Positions 14,384 to 22,228 of a stretch of DNA of 31,909 nucleotides are shown one piece after another. Every line of letters starts with the position of its first letter. Position 1 is the stretch's first letter. The notes under the pieces are model-generated. The model made no database searches, had not been told where the DNA came from, and saw nothing but the letters and a program-made list of their open reading frames with translations. The DNA is from Actinomycetes bacterium (GTDB taxonomy: Bacteria; Actinomycetota; Acidimicrobiia; Acidimicrobiales; Microtrichaceae), in NCBI GenBank assembly GCA_023434535.1, contig JAEYSR010000297.1, positions 1 through 31,909 of the forward strand. The letters run 5' to 3'. A program made the position numbers and the translations under genes.

Positions 14384-14818
14384 TCAGCGGCCGGTGGCGA
14401 TGTACTCCTGCATCTGACGCGTCTCGTCCTCGAGCTGCTGCAGTCGGGCCTTGACCACGTCGCCGATGCTGACGATTCCGACGAGGCAGTCGTCGGTCAC
14501 GACGGGCAGGTGGCGGCACCGCGTCTCGGTCATCCGTCGGGCGAGGCGCTCGAGGTCGTCGTCGGGCGTGCAGGTGACCACCTCGGTGGTCATGGCCGAG
14601 GCGACGGGCTCGGCCAGGACCGCGTCGCCGTTCTCGGCCAGACGTCGCACCACGTCGCGCTCGGAGAGGATGCCGTCGATGTGGCGGCCGTCGGTGGACA
14701 CGACCAGTGCACCCACGCCCCCGCGTCGCAGCTCGTCGACGGCGACCGCGATCTCCGTGGACGGCGTCGTGGTGAGGACGGCGGACCCCTTCGTCGACAG
14801 GATCGATGACACTCGCAT
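14384..14818 (-). CDS. CBS-domain-pair protein
   Basis: A 144-aa stand-alone Bateman module. CBS1 spans about 3-63 (GALVVSTDGRHIDGILSERDVV) and CBS2 about 73-127 (RHLPVVTDDCLVGIVSIGDVV), followed by a short acidic helix. Such pairs bind adenosyl ligands (ATP, AMP, S-adenosylmethionine) and work as sensors; mycobacterial hypoxic response protein 1 has the same architecture. The ligand cannot be read from the sequence. The ATG at 14818 is preceded by a GGGGG Shine-Dalgarno (14826-14830). It is divergent from the gene at 14963, with a 144-bp shared upstream region. Confidence 0.88.
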   Translation of the reverse strand: MRVSSILSTKGSAVLTTTPSTEIAVAVDELRRGGVGALVVSTDGRHIDGILSERDVVRRLAENGDAVLAEPVASAMTTEVVTCTPDDDLERLARRMTETRCRHLPVVTDDCLVGIVSIGDVVKARLQQLEDETRQMQEYIATGR

Positions 14819-14950
14819 GATGTGACCCCCGGTTTCCTCGGCCCGTCCCGCCAACCTTCCCGGCGGTGACCACAAGTATGCCGACTGGTGTGACGTACGT
14901 CGCATCACCTGCACGTGAAACCCGCGCGTGGGATCGGTCCCCGGTGTCGC

Positions 14951-14956
14951 CAGAAT
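14951..14956 (+). promoter_or_regulatory. Candidate -10 box (leaderless)
   Basis: CAGAAT lies 6 nt before the GTG at 14963, with no Shine-Dalgarno sequence between. Confidence 0.4.
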
Positions 14957-14962
14957 GGCGGG

Positions 14963-15502
14963 GTGGACCTGCACGACGCGCTCGGCGACCTGACGACCGT
15001 CGTCGACCGTCGCGCCCCGGGCCTGGTCAGGTTCCTGGCGGCGCTGCGATGGGGCGGCCTCCGGACCATCGCCCCCGACCGCCTCACGTGGGGAGCGGAG
15101 GTGGCCGCCGGCGTCGGGATCGGCGTCGGGGCCAGGGAGGCCATCCGCGCCGCCACGCGCGGGCGCGTGAGCCCGCCGCTGGTGCCCGCCGTGGCACTGG
15201 GTTGGGTCGCCTCGCACCTGGCGCTGTGGCGTTGGGACACGATCCGCTGGCGCGACCGGCGGGTCGCGCTCGTCGTGGACCTCCCGATCGACAGGGTCAT
15301 GACCCTGGCGGACGAGCTCGAGGCCTCGGGCCTCGCCGTCGAGCGGTGGGAGCGCGGGATCCGGGGCGGTCGTCGGGTCCACGGCCTGTGGTGCCGGGCC
15401 GGCGACGTGCGTGCCGTGAACCGGGCGGTCGACGAGGCCCTCTCGCCGGGGGCGGTCGATGCCCTCGGTGGCACCGAGCCGGTGGTTCCCGTCAGTCGTT
15501 GA
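14963..15502 (+). CDS. Uncharacterised small protein with one or two hydrophobic segments
   Basis: I do not recognise the family. From the GTG at 14963 the product is 179 aa. A Gly/Ala-rich hydrophobic stretch (EVAAGVGIGVGAREAI) lies around 47-62, and LVPAVALGWVASHLALWRW follows around 73-91 and could span a membrane once. The last 80 residues look like a soluble alpha/beta domain (VALVVDLPIDRVMTLADELEASG, then a basic GIRGGRRVHGLWCRAGD). The open frame continues 16 codons upstream, but the GTG is favoured by the CAGAAT box 6 nt ahead. Its 3' end overlaps the convergent glycosidase gene by 11 bp. Role unknown. Confidence 0.55.
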   Translation: MDLHDALGDLTTVVDRRAPGLVRFLAALRWGGLRTIAPDRLTWGAEVAAGVGIGVGAREAIRAATRGRVSPPLVPAVALGWVASHLALWRWDTIRWRDRRVALVVDLPIDRVMTLADELEASGLAVERWERGIRGGRRVHGLWCRAGDVRAVNRAVDEALSPGAVDALGGTEPVVPVSR

Positions 15503-16937
15503 TGCCGGAGACGATCGTGGTCGTCGTGGAGCCGCCCGACGTGCCGCCGCTCTTCGTGCCCCCACCGGAGGTGTTGGAGGTGCCGCCACCGGAGGTGCCG
15601 CCGCTCTTCGGGGCTGTCGTGGTCGTCGAGGTCGACTTGGTGCTGCCGGACCCCGAGGTCGTCGTCGTCGTCGAGCCGCCCGAGCCGCCCGTCCCGGTCG
15701 AGCTCCCACCGGTCGCCGCCGTGGTCGTCGTGGCGGCCCGGGCGATCGCCGAGTAGCGGGCCACCGCGTCGAGGCACTGGTCGTCGACGCCCTTGGCGGC
15801 GAGGACCCGGCGCACCGAGGCCAGCACCTGGTCCGGCGGGATGCGCCCGGACGAGATCGCCTCGACGAGGCGGGCATGGACCTCGGGGACCACGTCGGAG
15901 CCCGAGACCATGGCGATGTCGGCCCCTGCCGTGATCGCCTTCTCCGCCGCCTCCGCCTGCGTGTCGGTGGCGGCGATGGCGCCCATGCCCAGCGAGTCGG
16001 TGATCACGAGGCCGTCGAAGCCCTCGGTGCCGCGCAGCTCTCCGGTGATCGCCGCGGACGAGAGGCTGGCGGGCTCGTTGTCCTGGGTCAGGCCGGGGAC
16101 CTCGGCGTGGGTGACCATGACCGCCGGGACGCCGGCCTGGATGGCGGCCTGGAACGGGACGAGGTCGGTGGCCCGCAGCTCGTCGATCGACGCGAGGGAC
16201 GTCAGCTTCTGGTGCGGGTCGGCCTTGCCGCCGCCGATGCCGGGCCAGTGCTTGACGACGGGCACGATGCCGGCCTTCTGGATGGCGGGCCACACGGCCT
16301 GGACGTACTGCGAGACCTTCTGGGCGTCGTCGCCGTAAGACCGTGTCCCCAGTCCCGAACCCGAACCGACGTCGGCCACGGGGGCGAAGTTCATGTTGAA
16401 GCCGAGCTGCTTCATGGCCGCCGCGTGCTCGCCGGCCTGTGTCGCCGCGTCCTCGGGCGTGCCCTTGGCCACTGTGGCCGCCGACGGGATCTCGCCGAGG
16501 GCCAGTCGGAGCCGCTGGACGGTTCCACCCTCCTCGTCGGCGCCGACCAGCGGCGGCAGCGGAGCGTCGGCCACCGCGGCCGCGATCTGCTCGCCCACGT
16601 CCTTCGTCTGGTTGCCCTTCAGCCCGAACCCGCCGACGGTGCCGTTGGCGACGGACTCGGTCGCGGCCTCGGGGGACGTGACCATGGTCAGGATGAGCTG
16701 AGCGGCCTTCGCCTCGACCGGGAGCGTCTGGGCGCAGTCGGGAGCGGCGGTCGTCGTGGTCGCGTCGGCGACGTCGTCGGTGTCGTCGGAGCGCACCTCG
16801 ACCTGCTGCCCCGAGGTCCCGGCGCACGCGGCCGCAGCGCCGGCGAGGAGGACGGGGACGAGGACGGCGGCTGCGATCCGGGAGGCCGGTCGACGCGGAC
16901 GGCGGCGACCGACGGCGTCTGATCGGGGCGCCGACAT
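15492..16937 (-). CDS. Exported glycoside hydrolase family 3 (NagZ-like beta-N-acetylhexosaminidase) with Thr/Ser/Gly tail
   Basis: A 481-aa enzyme of the NagZ branch of GH3, which removes beta-linked N-acetylglucosamine, for example from cell-wall fragments. An Arg-rich N-terminus and hydrophobic helix (20-37) are followed by Cys38 in AAAACAG. This may be a lipoprotein site, although -3 is Ala, not Leu or Val, so ordinary Sec cleavage is also possible. Then come a Thr-rich linker, VGADEEGG (131-138), VVKHWPGIGG (227-236) with the acid/base pair Asp240-His242, and the nucleophile Asp314 in ITDSLGM. Residues 401-476 are low-complexity Thr/Ser/Gly repeats (SGGGTS, TSGGS), perhaps a wall-spanning or glycosylated tail. 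The ATG at 16937 lies 8 nt after a TACGGT box. Confidence 0.88.
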   Translation of the reverse strand: MSAPRSDAVGRRRPRRPASRIAAAVLVPVLLAGAAAACAGTSGQQVEVRSDDTDDVADATTTTAAPDCAQTLPVEAKAAQLILTMVTSPEAATESVANGTVGGFGLKGNQTKDVGEQIAAAVADAPLPPLVGADEEGGTVQRLRLALGEIPSAATVAKGTPEDAATQAGEHAAAMKQLGFNMNFAPVADVGSGSGLGTRSYGDDAQKVSQYVQAVWPAIQKAGIVPVVKHWPGIGGGKADPHQKLTSLASIDELRATDLVPFQAAIQAGVPAVMVTHAEVPGLTQDNEPASLSSAAITGELRGTEGFDGLVITDSLGMGAIAATDTQAEAAEKAITAGADIAMVSGSDVVPEVHARLVEAISSGRIPPDQVLASVRRVLAAKGVDDQCLDAVARYSAIARAATTTTAATGGSSTGTGGSGGSTTTTTSGSGSTKSTSTTTTAPKSGGTSGGGTSNTSGGGTKSGGTSGGSTTTTIVSGIND

Positions 16938-16945
16938 GGGCGGCC

Positions 16946-16951
16946 ACCGTA
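16946..16951 (-). promoter_or_regulatory. Candidate -10 box of the GH3 gene (leaderless)
   Basis: Minus-strand TACGGT ends 8 nt before the ATG at 16937, without a Shine-Dalgarno sequence. Confidence 0.45.
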
Positions 16952-17060
16952 GCGCCGCAGCGGCGTGCGGTCCCGGCGACCCGCGACCGGAGCGATGCGG
17001 CCTCGGACGGTCACCCCGAGATCGGTCCGGCGGGCCTGCGTCCGCCAGACTGTGCGGCGG

Positions 17061-17156
17061 ATGGCGATCGACGCGGACCTCGCTCCCGACCCAGCGCAGG
17101 ACCGGCCGGCTCGTCGGCCACGTCCCCACCGTGCCGCCGGGTCGACGAGCGGGTGA
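17061..17156 (+). CDS. Possible 31-residue upstream ORF coupled to lysX
   Basis: An ATG frame of 31 codons lies in the 215-bp gap between the divergent GH3 and LysRS-MprF genes. It encodes a Pro/Arg/Asp-rich peptide starting MAIDADLAPDPAQD. Its TGA overlaps the GTG start of the large gene in a GTGA arrangement, the same coupling seen in the amidase operon. A CAGACT box (17046-17051) lies 9 nt ahead of the ATG. No similarity is recognised. It may be a regulatory uORF or a chance frame; composition alone does not decide. Confidence 0.35.
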   Translation: MAIDADLAPDPAQDRPARRPRPHRAAGSTSG

Positions 17157-20100
17157 GCGGGCCGACACCGGTGGGCCCCGACCCGGCACCCGCCTACCCG
17201 CCGACGGACCTCCGGCCCACCCCGATCCGTGAGATCCTCGACCGCGGATCGCGCCTCGCCGCCGGCGAGGTCACCCGGGACGAGGTGTCCCTCGTCGGAC
17301 GGGCGATGCTCGTGCGCGACCACGGAGGGGTGGCCTTCGTGGTCGTCCAGCAGGGGGGTGAGCGGATCCAGGCGGTGTACGAGAGCGCCACCTCGGCGCA
17401 CTGCGGACTCCCGAGGCGCGGTGACGTCGTCGGCCTGACCGGGTGGATCGGGACCACGCGCACGGGGGAGGTGTCGGTGTACGTGCACGAGTCGGTCGTG
17501 CTGGCCCCGTCGCTCCTCCCCGCGCCACCCAAGAGCGGTCGAGCGGTCGACCCCGGCCGCCGGGTGCGCGAGCGGGAGCTCGACCTCATGTCCGATCCGG
17601 ACAGCCGCCGCGTCTTCGAGCTCCGGTCCTCGGTCGTGCACGCGCTCCGCTCCGAGCTCCACGACCTGGGCTTCCTGGAGGTGGAGACACCGGTGTTCGC
17701 CCACCGTGCGGGCGGCGCGGTCGCCCGGCCGTTCCGCACCCACCACAACGCTCTCGGCGTCGACCTCTACCTGCGGATCGCTCCCGAGCTGCACCTCAAG
17801 CGCCTCGTGGTCGGGGGCTTCGACCGGGTCTTCGAGATCGGCAAGGTCTTCCGCAACGAGGGCATCGACTCGAGCCACAACCCCGAGTTCACGATCCTCG
17901 AGGCGTACCAGGCGCCCGGGGACGTCTCGACGATGATGGACCTGGTGGAGCGGCTCGTCGTGGCCGCGGCACGTGCCGCCGGGTCGACGGTCGTCAGGGT
18001 CGCCGGTGTCGAGGTCGACCTGGCCCGACCGTGGCGTCGGGTGCGGATGGTCGACGCCGTCGCCGAGGAGACGGGACATCGCATCGACCCGGACGGCGAC
18101 CTCGACGCGGCTCGCGCCGCGCTCGACGAGATGGGGGTCGCATGGGTCCCGTCGTGGGGGCCCGGTCGCTGCCTGGTCGCCGCCTTCGAGGACCGCGTCG
18201 AGCCCGGTCTCATCGAGCCCACGATCGTCCACGACCACCCCGTCGAGACCTCCCCGCTGGCGCGTCGCCACCGCGACGGCGGCGGGATCGCGGAGCGGTT
18301 CGAGGTGTTCGTCGGGGGGCGCGAGCTGGCCAACGCGTACAGCGAGCTGAACGACCCCGTGGACCAGCGGGCGCGGATGGAGGCTGCCGCGGCCCGCAAG
18401 GTCGCCGAGGACGGGTCGTCGGACCCCGACGGTGCGGTCGACGAGGAGTACCTGCGGGCGCTCTCCCGCGGACTGCCGCCGACCGGGGGCCTCGGCATCG
18501 GGATCGACCGGCTGGTGATGGTGCTGGCCGGAGCGACGAGCATCCGCGACGTCATCCTGTTCCCGACCACGCGGCCCGAGCGTGGTCCCGCCGCCCGTTC
18601 CGACGGGGCGGCGCGGCCGCTGCTGCCGACCACGCCCCTGCCCACGACGGTCCGGCCCGGCGCCCCTGTGGCGGTCGTCCGGCTGTCGGGCCTGGTCAGG
18701 GTCGTCGCGTCCCTGACGACGGTCGTCGGGGTGCTGACCATGCTCAGCGCGCTGCCCGCCCTGGCGGTGAGGGTGGTGCCGATCGACGAGCTGGTCTCGC
18801 CGCTCCCGCAGGCGGTCGACGACCGGGTCCTCGCCGTCGGCCTCGGCCTGTGCATGGTGCTCCTGTCGGCGCAGCTGCTGCGCGGCAAGCAGCGGGCCTG
18901 GTCGATGGCCGTGGGGCTGTTCGCCCTGTCCGCCGTGCTCAGCCTGGTGCGGGGAGGCGAGCTGGTGGCGCTCACCGCGTCGCTGAGCATGCTCGTCGTC
19001 CTCGCTCTCACCCGCCGGGAGTTCACGGGCCTGAAGGACCCACCGTCGATCTCCCAGGTGGTGCTCGCCGCGCCGCGCTTCCTCGGCTTCGTCTACACCT
19101 ACGGCCTGCTGGCCCTGTGGAGCCAGCGCAACAGCCTCCGACCCCCGTTTGGGTGGGTGCGGTCCGTGGAGGCGGTCACCGTCGGCATGTTCGGCGCCAG
19201 CGGCCCGTACGAGTACACGGGACGATTCGCGGTGTGGTTCCCGTCGTCGCTCGTCGTGCTCGGCGTGATCGGGCTGCTCCTCCTCCTGTGGCTCCTGCTG
19301 CGACCTGCCGTCGCCGGCGCCGTCGGCGACGGCGGCGCCGACGGGCGGGCCCGGGCCGAGGCGCTCGTGGAGCGGTGGGGGTGGGACACGCTCGCGCCGT
19401 TCGCACTGCGCGGCGACCGCAGCTGGTTCTTCTCGTCCGACGGACGGGCGATGATCGCCTACGGCTACCTCGGCGGCTTCGCCCTGGGTTCGGGCGACCC
19501 GGTCGGTGACCCGGCGTCCATCCCGCTGGTGGTCGACGAGTTCATCGACCACTGCCGCCACCACGGCTGGCAGCCGGCGTTCCTGGCCGCCCGGGAGATC
19601 GACGCCCCGTTCTACGCCGAGCGCGGCTTCCGGGACTTCTACCTGGGCGACGAGGCGGTGCTCGACTGCTCGTCGTTCGACCTCGACGGAGAGGGGATGG
19701 GCCCGGTGCGCCGCTCGGTCCGGCGGGTGGAGGCGACGCACTCCTTCGAGCTGATGTCGGAGTCGGACGCCGGCCCCGAGCTGGTGGAGCGGCTCCGGGA
19801 GATCAGCGTGCGGTGGCGGAAGGGCTCCGACGAGCGCGGCTACACGATGGCGCTCAGCACGGACGTGGGTTCGACCGATCCGGACCGCCTCCTCGCGATC
19901 GCCTGGTCCTGCGATCCGGACACCGGCGCGCGGCGCGAGCCGATGGCGTTCCTGCGTCTCATACCGACGGGCTGCCCGCAGGGCGAGTTCGGCGCCGGCT
20001 ACACCCTCGACCTGATGAGGCGGCTTCCCGACGCCCCCAACGGGATCGTCGAGTACCTCGTCGCCCTGACGGTGCGGGAGCTGGGCTCACGCGACGTCCG

Positions 20101-20431
20101 TCGCCTGTCGCTCAACTTCGCAGCGTTCTCCCGCCTGCTGGACGACGACGTGCAGCACACGCGCGTCGACCGCTTCCTGCGCCGGGTGGTGGACCTGCTG
20201 AACCCCTACTACCAGATCAGGTCGCTGCGGGAGTTCAACGAGAAGTTCCGGCCGGAGTGGCAACCGCGGTCGCTGATCTACGCAGATCCGGCCGACCTGC
20301 CCAAGGTGGCGCTGCGCTACGCGTTCCTCGAGGGGTTCGTCGACGTCCCGCTGCTCGGTCGCATGCTGACGGGCCCGTCGGAGTCCTCCGGCGCCCGCCG
20401 CGCCCTCGACGGCGAACGGTCCGCTCCCTGA
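17153..20431 (+). CDS. lysX: Bifunctional lysyl-tRNA synthetase / lysylphosphatidylglycerol synthase, LysRS domain first
   Basis: A 1092-aa fusion that would charge tRNA-Lys and move the lysine to phosphatidylglycerol, lowering membrane charge and protecting against cationic peptides. Residues 1-475 are a class II LysRS: OB-fold (about 45-120), RELDLMSDPDSRRVF, motif 1 region ETPVFAHRAGGAVARPF, motif 2 RVFEIGKVFRNEG with SSHNPEFTILEAYQ (240-253), ANAYSELNDP, and motif 3 GGLGIGIDRLVM. A Pro/Thr linker (476-505) leads to about six membrane segments (510-720). The MprF/DUF2156 catalytic domain (about 735-1075) has SGDPVGDP, ERGYTMAL, LDLMRR, PNGIVEY, SLNFAAF and FRPEWQPR. Mycobacterial LysX has the MprF part first and LysRS second; here the order is reversed. 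The GTG at 17153 overlaps the end of a short upstream ORF. Confidence 0.93.
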   Translation: MSGPTPVGPDPAPAYPPTDLRPTPIREILDRGSRLAAGEVTRDEVSLVGRAMLVRDHGGVAFVVVQQGGERIQAVYESATSAHCGLPRRGDVVGLTGWIGTTRTGEVSVYVHESVVLAPSLLPAPPKSGRAVDPGRRVRERELDLMSDPDSRRVFELRSSVVHALRSELHDLGFLEVETPVFAHRAGGAVARPFRTHHNALGVDLYLRIAPELHLKRLVVGGFDRVFEIGKVFRNEGIDSSHNPEFTILEAYQAPGDVSTMMDLVERLVVAAARAAGSTVVRVAGVEVDLARPWRRVRMVDAVAEETGHRIDPDGDLDAARAALDEMGVAWVPSWGPGRCLVAAFEDRVEPGLIEPTIVHDHPVETSPLARRHRDGGGIAERFEVFVGGRELANAYSELNDPVDQRARMEAAAARKVAEDGSSDPDGAVDEEYLRALSRGLPPTGGLGIGIDRLVMVLAGATSIRDVILFPTTRPERGPAARSDGAARPLLPTTPLPTTVRPGAPVAVVRLSGLVRVVASLTTVVGVLTMLSALPALAVRVVPIDELVSPLPQAVDDRVLAVGLGLCMVLLSAQLLRGKQRAWSMAVGLFALSAVLSLVRGGELVALTASLSMLVVLALTRREFTGLKDPPSISQVVLAAPRFLGFVYTYGLLALWSQRNSLRPPFGWVRSVEAVTVGMFGASGPYEYTGRFAVWFPSSLVVLGVIGLLLLLWLLLRPAVAGAVGDGGADGRARAEALVERWGWDTLAPFALRGDRSWFFSSDGRAMIAYGYLGGFALGSGDPVGDPASIPLVVDEFIDHCRHHGWQPAFLAAREIDAPFYAERGFRDFYLGDEAVLDCSSFDLDGEGMGPVRRSVRRVEATHSFELMSESDAGPELVERLREISVRWRKGSDERGYTMALSTDVGSTDPDRLLAIAWSCDPDTGARREPMAFLRLIPTGCPQGEFGAGYTLDLMRRLPDAPNGIVEYLVALTVRELGSRDVRRLSLNFAAFSRLLDDDVQHTRVDRFLRRVVDLLNPYYQIRSLREFNEKFRPEWQPRSLIYADPADLPKVALRYAFLEGFVDVPLLGRMLTGPSESSGARRALDGERSAP

Positions 20432-20444
20432 CCGTCGGGGCTGA

Positions 20445-20450
20445 CATGCT
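20445..20450 (+). promoter_or_regulatory. Weak candidate -10 box of the DoxX-like gene
   Basis: CATGCT lies 6 nt before the ATG at 20457. It departs from TAnnnT at the first base; no Shine-Dalgarno is seen. Read-through from lysX, which ends 25 bp upstream, is an alternative. Confidence 0.25.
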
Positions 20451-20456
20451 GGGGCG

Positions 20457-20876
20457 ATGTCGAGCACCAGGCCCGGACCGATCGACCGCCTCCGAGACCC
20501 CGATGCGGACCCGGCGCAGGACCGCTCGCGGCTGCGGGTCGCGGCGATGATGGCGACGATCGGAATCGCCCACTTCGTCATCCCGAAGCCGTTCGAGCGC
20601 ATCGTGCCCCGCTACATCCCGTGGCCCCGTCAGGCGGTCGCCTGGTCGGGCGTGGCCGAGGTGGCCGCCGGGGCTTTGATCGCGGTGCCCCGGACCCGTC
20701 GCATCGGCGGTTGGCTCATGTTCGTCACCGTCCTGGGTGTCTACCCGGCCAACATCCAGATGGCGATCGACGCCACCCGCGCCCGGCCGCGGAAGCCGGC
20801 GGCCGTCCTGCTCACTTGGTTGAGGTTGCCCCTCCAGCTGCCGATGCTGACCAAGGCATGGAGCTTGACCCGCTGA
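20457..20876 (+). CDS. DoxX-like integral membrane protein
   Basis: A 139-aa membrane protein. After a charged N-terminus (about 25 residues), hydrophobic segments occur around 28-45, 61-77, 84-100 and 113-131, the four-helix plan of DoxX/DUF4267-type proteins. The segment GIAHFVIPKPFERIVPRYIPWP, followed by SGVAEVAAG, is typical of that group. The biochemical role is not established; some DoxX proteins associate with thiol or redox homeostasis. It starts 25 bp after lysX on the same strand and overlaps the next gene by 19 bp, so the three may form one transcript. Confidence 0.8.
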   Translation: MSSTRPGPIDRLRDPDADPAQDRSRLRVAAMMATIGIAHFVIPKPFERIVPRYIPWPRQAVAWSGVAEVAAGALIAVPRTRRIGGWLMFVTVLGVYPANIQMAIDATRARPRKPAAVLLTWLRLPLQLPMLTKAWSLTR

Positions 20877-22126
20877 CCCCCTCCGATCCGGCGCGCCCCG
20901 ACTCGGGCGCGCCGTCGCTGCCGGGCCTGGCCGACGCCTCGGTCCTCGAGCACCGGCTCGCCTCCGCTCTCCGCGCCATCCGGGCGGTCGGCTCGTCGCG
21001 ATCGGTGGGACTGCTGCGCGTGCAGGCGGAGCCAGGTCGCGTGGCCGACCTGGCGGTCCGGCTGCGCGACGCGGTCCGCCCCGGCGACACGGTCGCGGTC
21101 GTCGGACCGGGCACCTTCTGCGTGCTCTGCGACCGCCTGGGCGACCCCGACGACCTGCTGTCGATCGCCCAGCGTGTCGAGGACGCACTCACCCGACCCC
21201 AGGACCTCTCGCCGACCATCGACGTGTCGGTGGCCGACCCGTCGCGGCGCGACGCATCGGGACTCGTCGGTCGCTCGGCCGCACCTGTGGCGACAGCGGG
21301 CGACGGGGACCTCGTGGCGGGGCAGTGGTGGCGGTTCGACGACGGGCTGCACCGTCGGGCTGCGGAGCGCCAGCAGGCCGAGGCCGCCCTGCGGGCCACG
21401 AGCGACGGTCGCGATCTGGTGCTCGAGTACCAGCCCGAGCTCGACCTCGGCACCGGACGACCGGCAGGGGTCGAGGCGCTCGTCCGGTGGCGTCGTGATG
21501 GACGTACGGTCCCTCCCGACGCCTTCATCCCGTTGGCGGAGCGCACCGGTCTGATCGTGCCCATCGGTGCGTGGGTGCTCCACGCCGCGTGCGAGCAGCT
21601 GGCGCGGTGGCGCGCCGGAGGATCGGCGATCGGGATGTCGATGGCCGTGAACGTGTCGCCCCGTCAGCTGCTGCACGACGACGTGGTCGACGTGGTCACG
21701 GCCGCCATGAGCGACTCCGGCCTCGGTGCCGGCGACCTGGTCCTCGAGCTGACCGAGTCGGTGCTGCTGGCGGACCTCGAACTGGCCGGCGAGCGGCTCG
21801 CACAGCTCCGCTCCCTGGGAGCCCGGATCGCCGTGGACGACTTCGGCACCGGCTACGCGTCGCTGACCTACCTGCACCGCCTGCCGGTCGACGCGGTGAA
21901 GCTGGACCGCAGCTTCGTCGACGGGCTCGGCACCGACGACCGGCTGACGGCCATCGTCACGTCGGTGCTCGGACTGCTCGACTCGCTCGGGCTCGAGTCG
22001 ATCGCCGAGGGCGTGTCCTCGGCCGCCCAGGCGGACCGCCTCCGGGAGCTGGGCTGTCGGCTGGCGCAGGGCTCCTGGGTGGGGCGGCCGACGCCGGGTG
22101 ACGAGCTGTTCGATCACCTGCGCTGA
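20858..22126 (+). CDS. EAL-domain c-di-GMP phosphodiesterase with degenerate GGDEF domain
   Basis: A 422-aa soluble protein. Residues about 30-145 have the fold pattern of a GGDEF domain, but the active site reads VVGPGTFCVLC, so it cannot be a cyclase and is at most regulatory. The EAL domain (about 185-420) looks active: EYQPELDL, VEALVRW (Glu206-Ala-Leu), Asn265 in NVSPRQL, ELTES (297-301), DDFGTG (327-332), Lys348 in KLDRSF and Glu384 in AEGV, ending with QGSWVGRPTP. It should cleave cyclic di-GMP to pGpG. No membrane or PAS domain is present. The ATG at 20858 lies inside the end of the DoxX-like gene, suggesting translational coupling; signals for an independent start are poor. Confidence 0.88.
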   Translation: MELDPLTPSDPARPDSGAPSLPGLADASVLEHRLASALRAIRAVGSSRSVGLLRVQAEPGRVADLAVRLRDAVRPGDTVAVVGPGTFCVLCDRLGDPDDLLSIAQRVEDALTRPQDLSPTIDVSVADPSRRDASGLVGRSAAPVATAGDGDLVAGQWWRFDDGLHRRAAERQQAEAALRATSDGRDLVLEYQPELDLGTGRPAGVEALVRWRRDGRTVPPDAFIPLAERTGLIVPIGAWVLHAACEQLARWRAGGSAIGMSMAVNVSPRQLLHDDVVDVVTAAMSDSGLGAGDLVLELTESVLLADLELAGERLAQLRSLGARIAVDDFGTGYASLTYLHRLPVDAVKLDRSFVDGLGTDDRLTAIVTSVLGLLDSLGLESIAEGVSSAAQADRLRELGCRLAQGSWVGRPTPGDELFDHLR

Positions 22127-22184
22127 CCCCCTCCCGGGGATCTTCGACGTGGGTGACGTCGTCGGGGGACGTGAAAAGTGGTCG

Positions 22185-22205
22185 GAATCCCGGCGACGGG
22201 GATTC
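22185..22205. terminator. Hairpin between convergent genes
   Basis: GAATCCC (22185-22191) and GGGATTC (22199-22205) are exact reverse complements with a 7-nt loop, placed between the EAL gene stop (22126) and the stop of the minus-strand flavoprotein (22229). Confidence 0.5.
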
Positions 22206-22228
22206 GCGGGCAGCTGTCGTGGCGACCG

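Noticed and set aside
16688..19741. A 1017-codon minus-strand frame across the LysRS-MprF gene
   Set aside because: Antisense shadow: composition is His/Arg/Gly/Asp-rich without motifs, while the plus strand encodes intact class II synthetase signatures.
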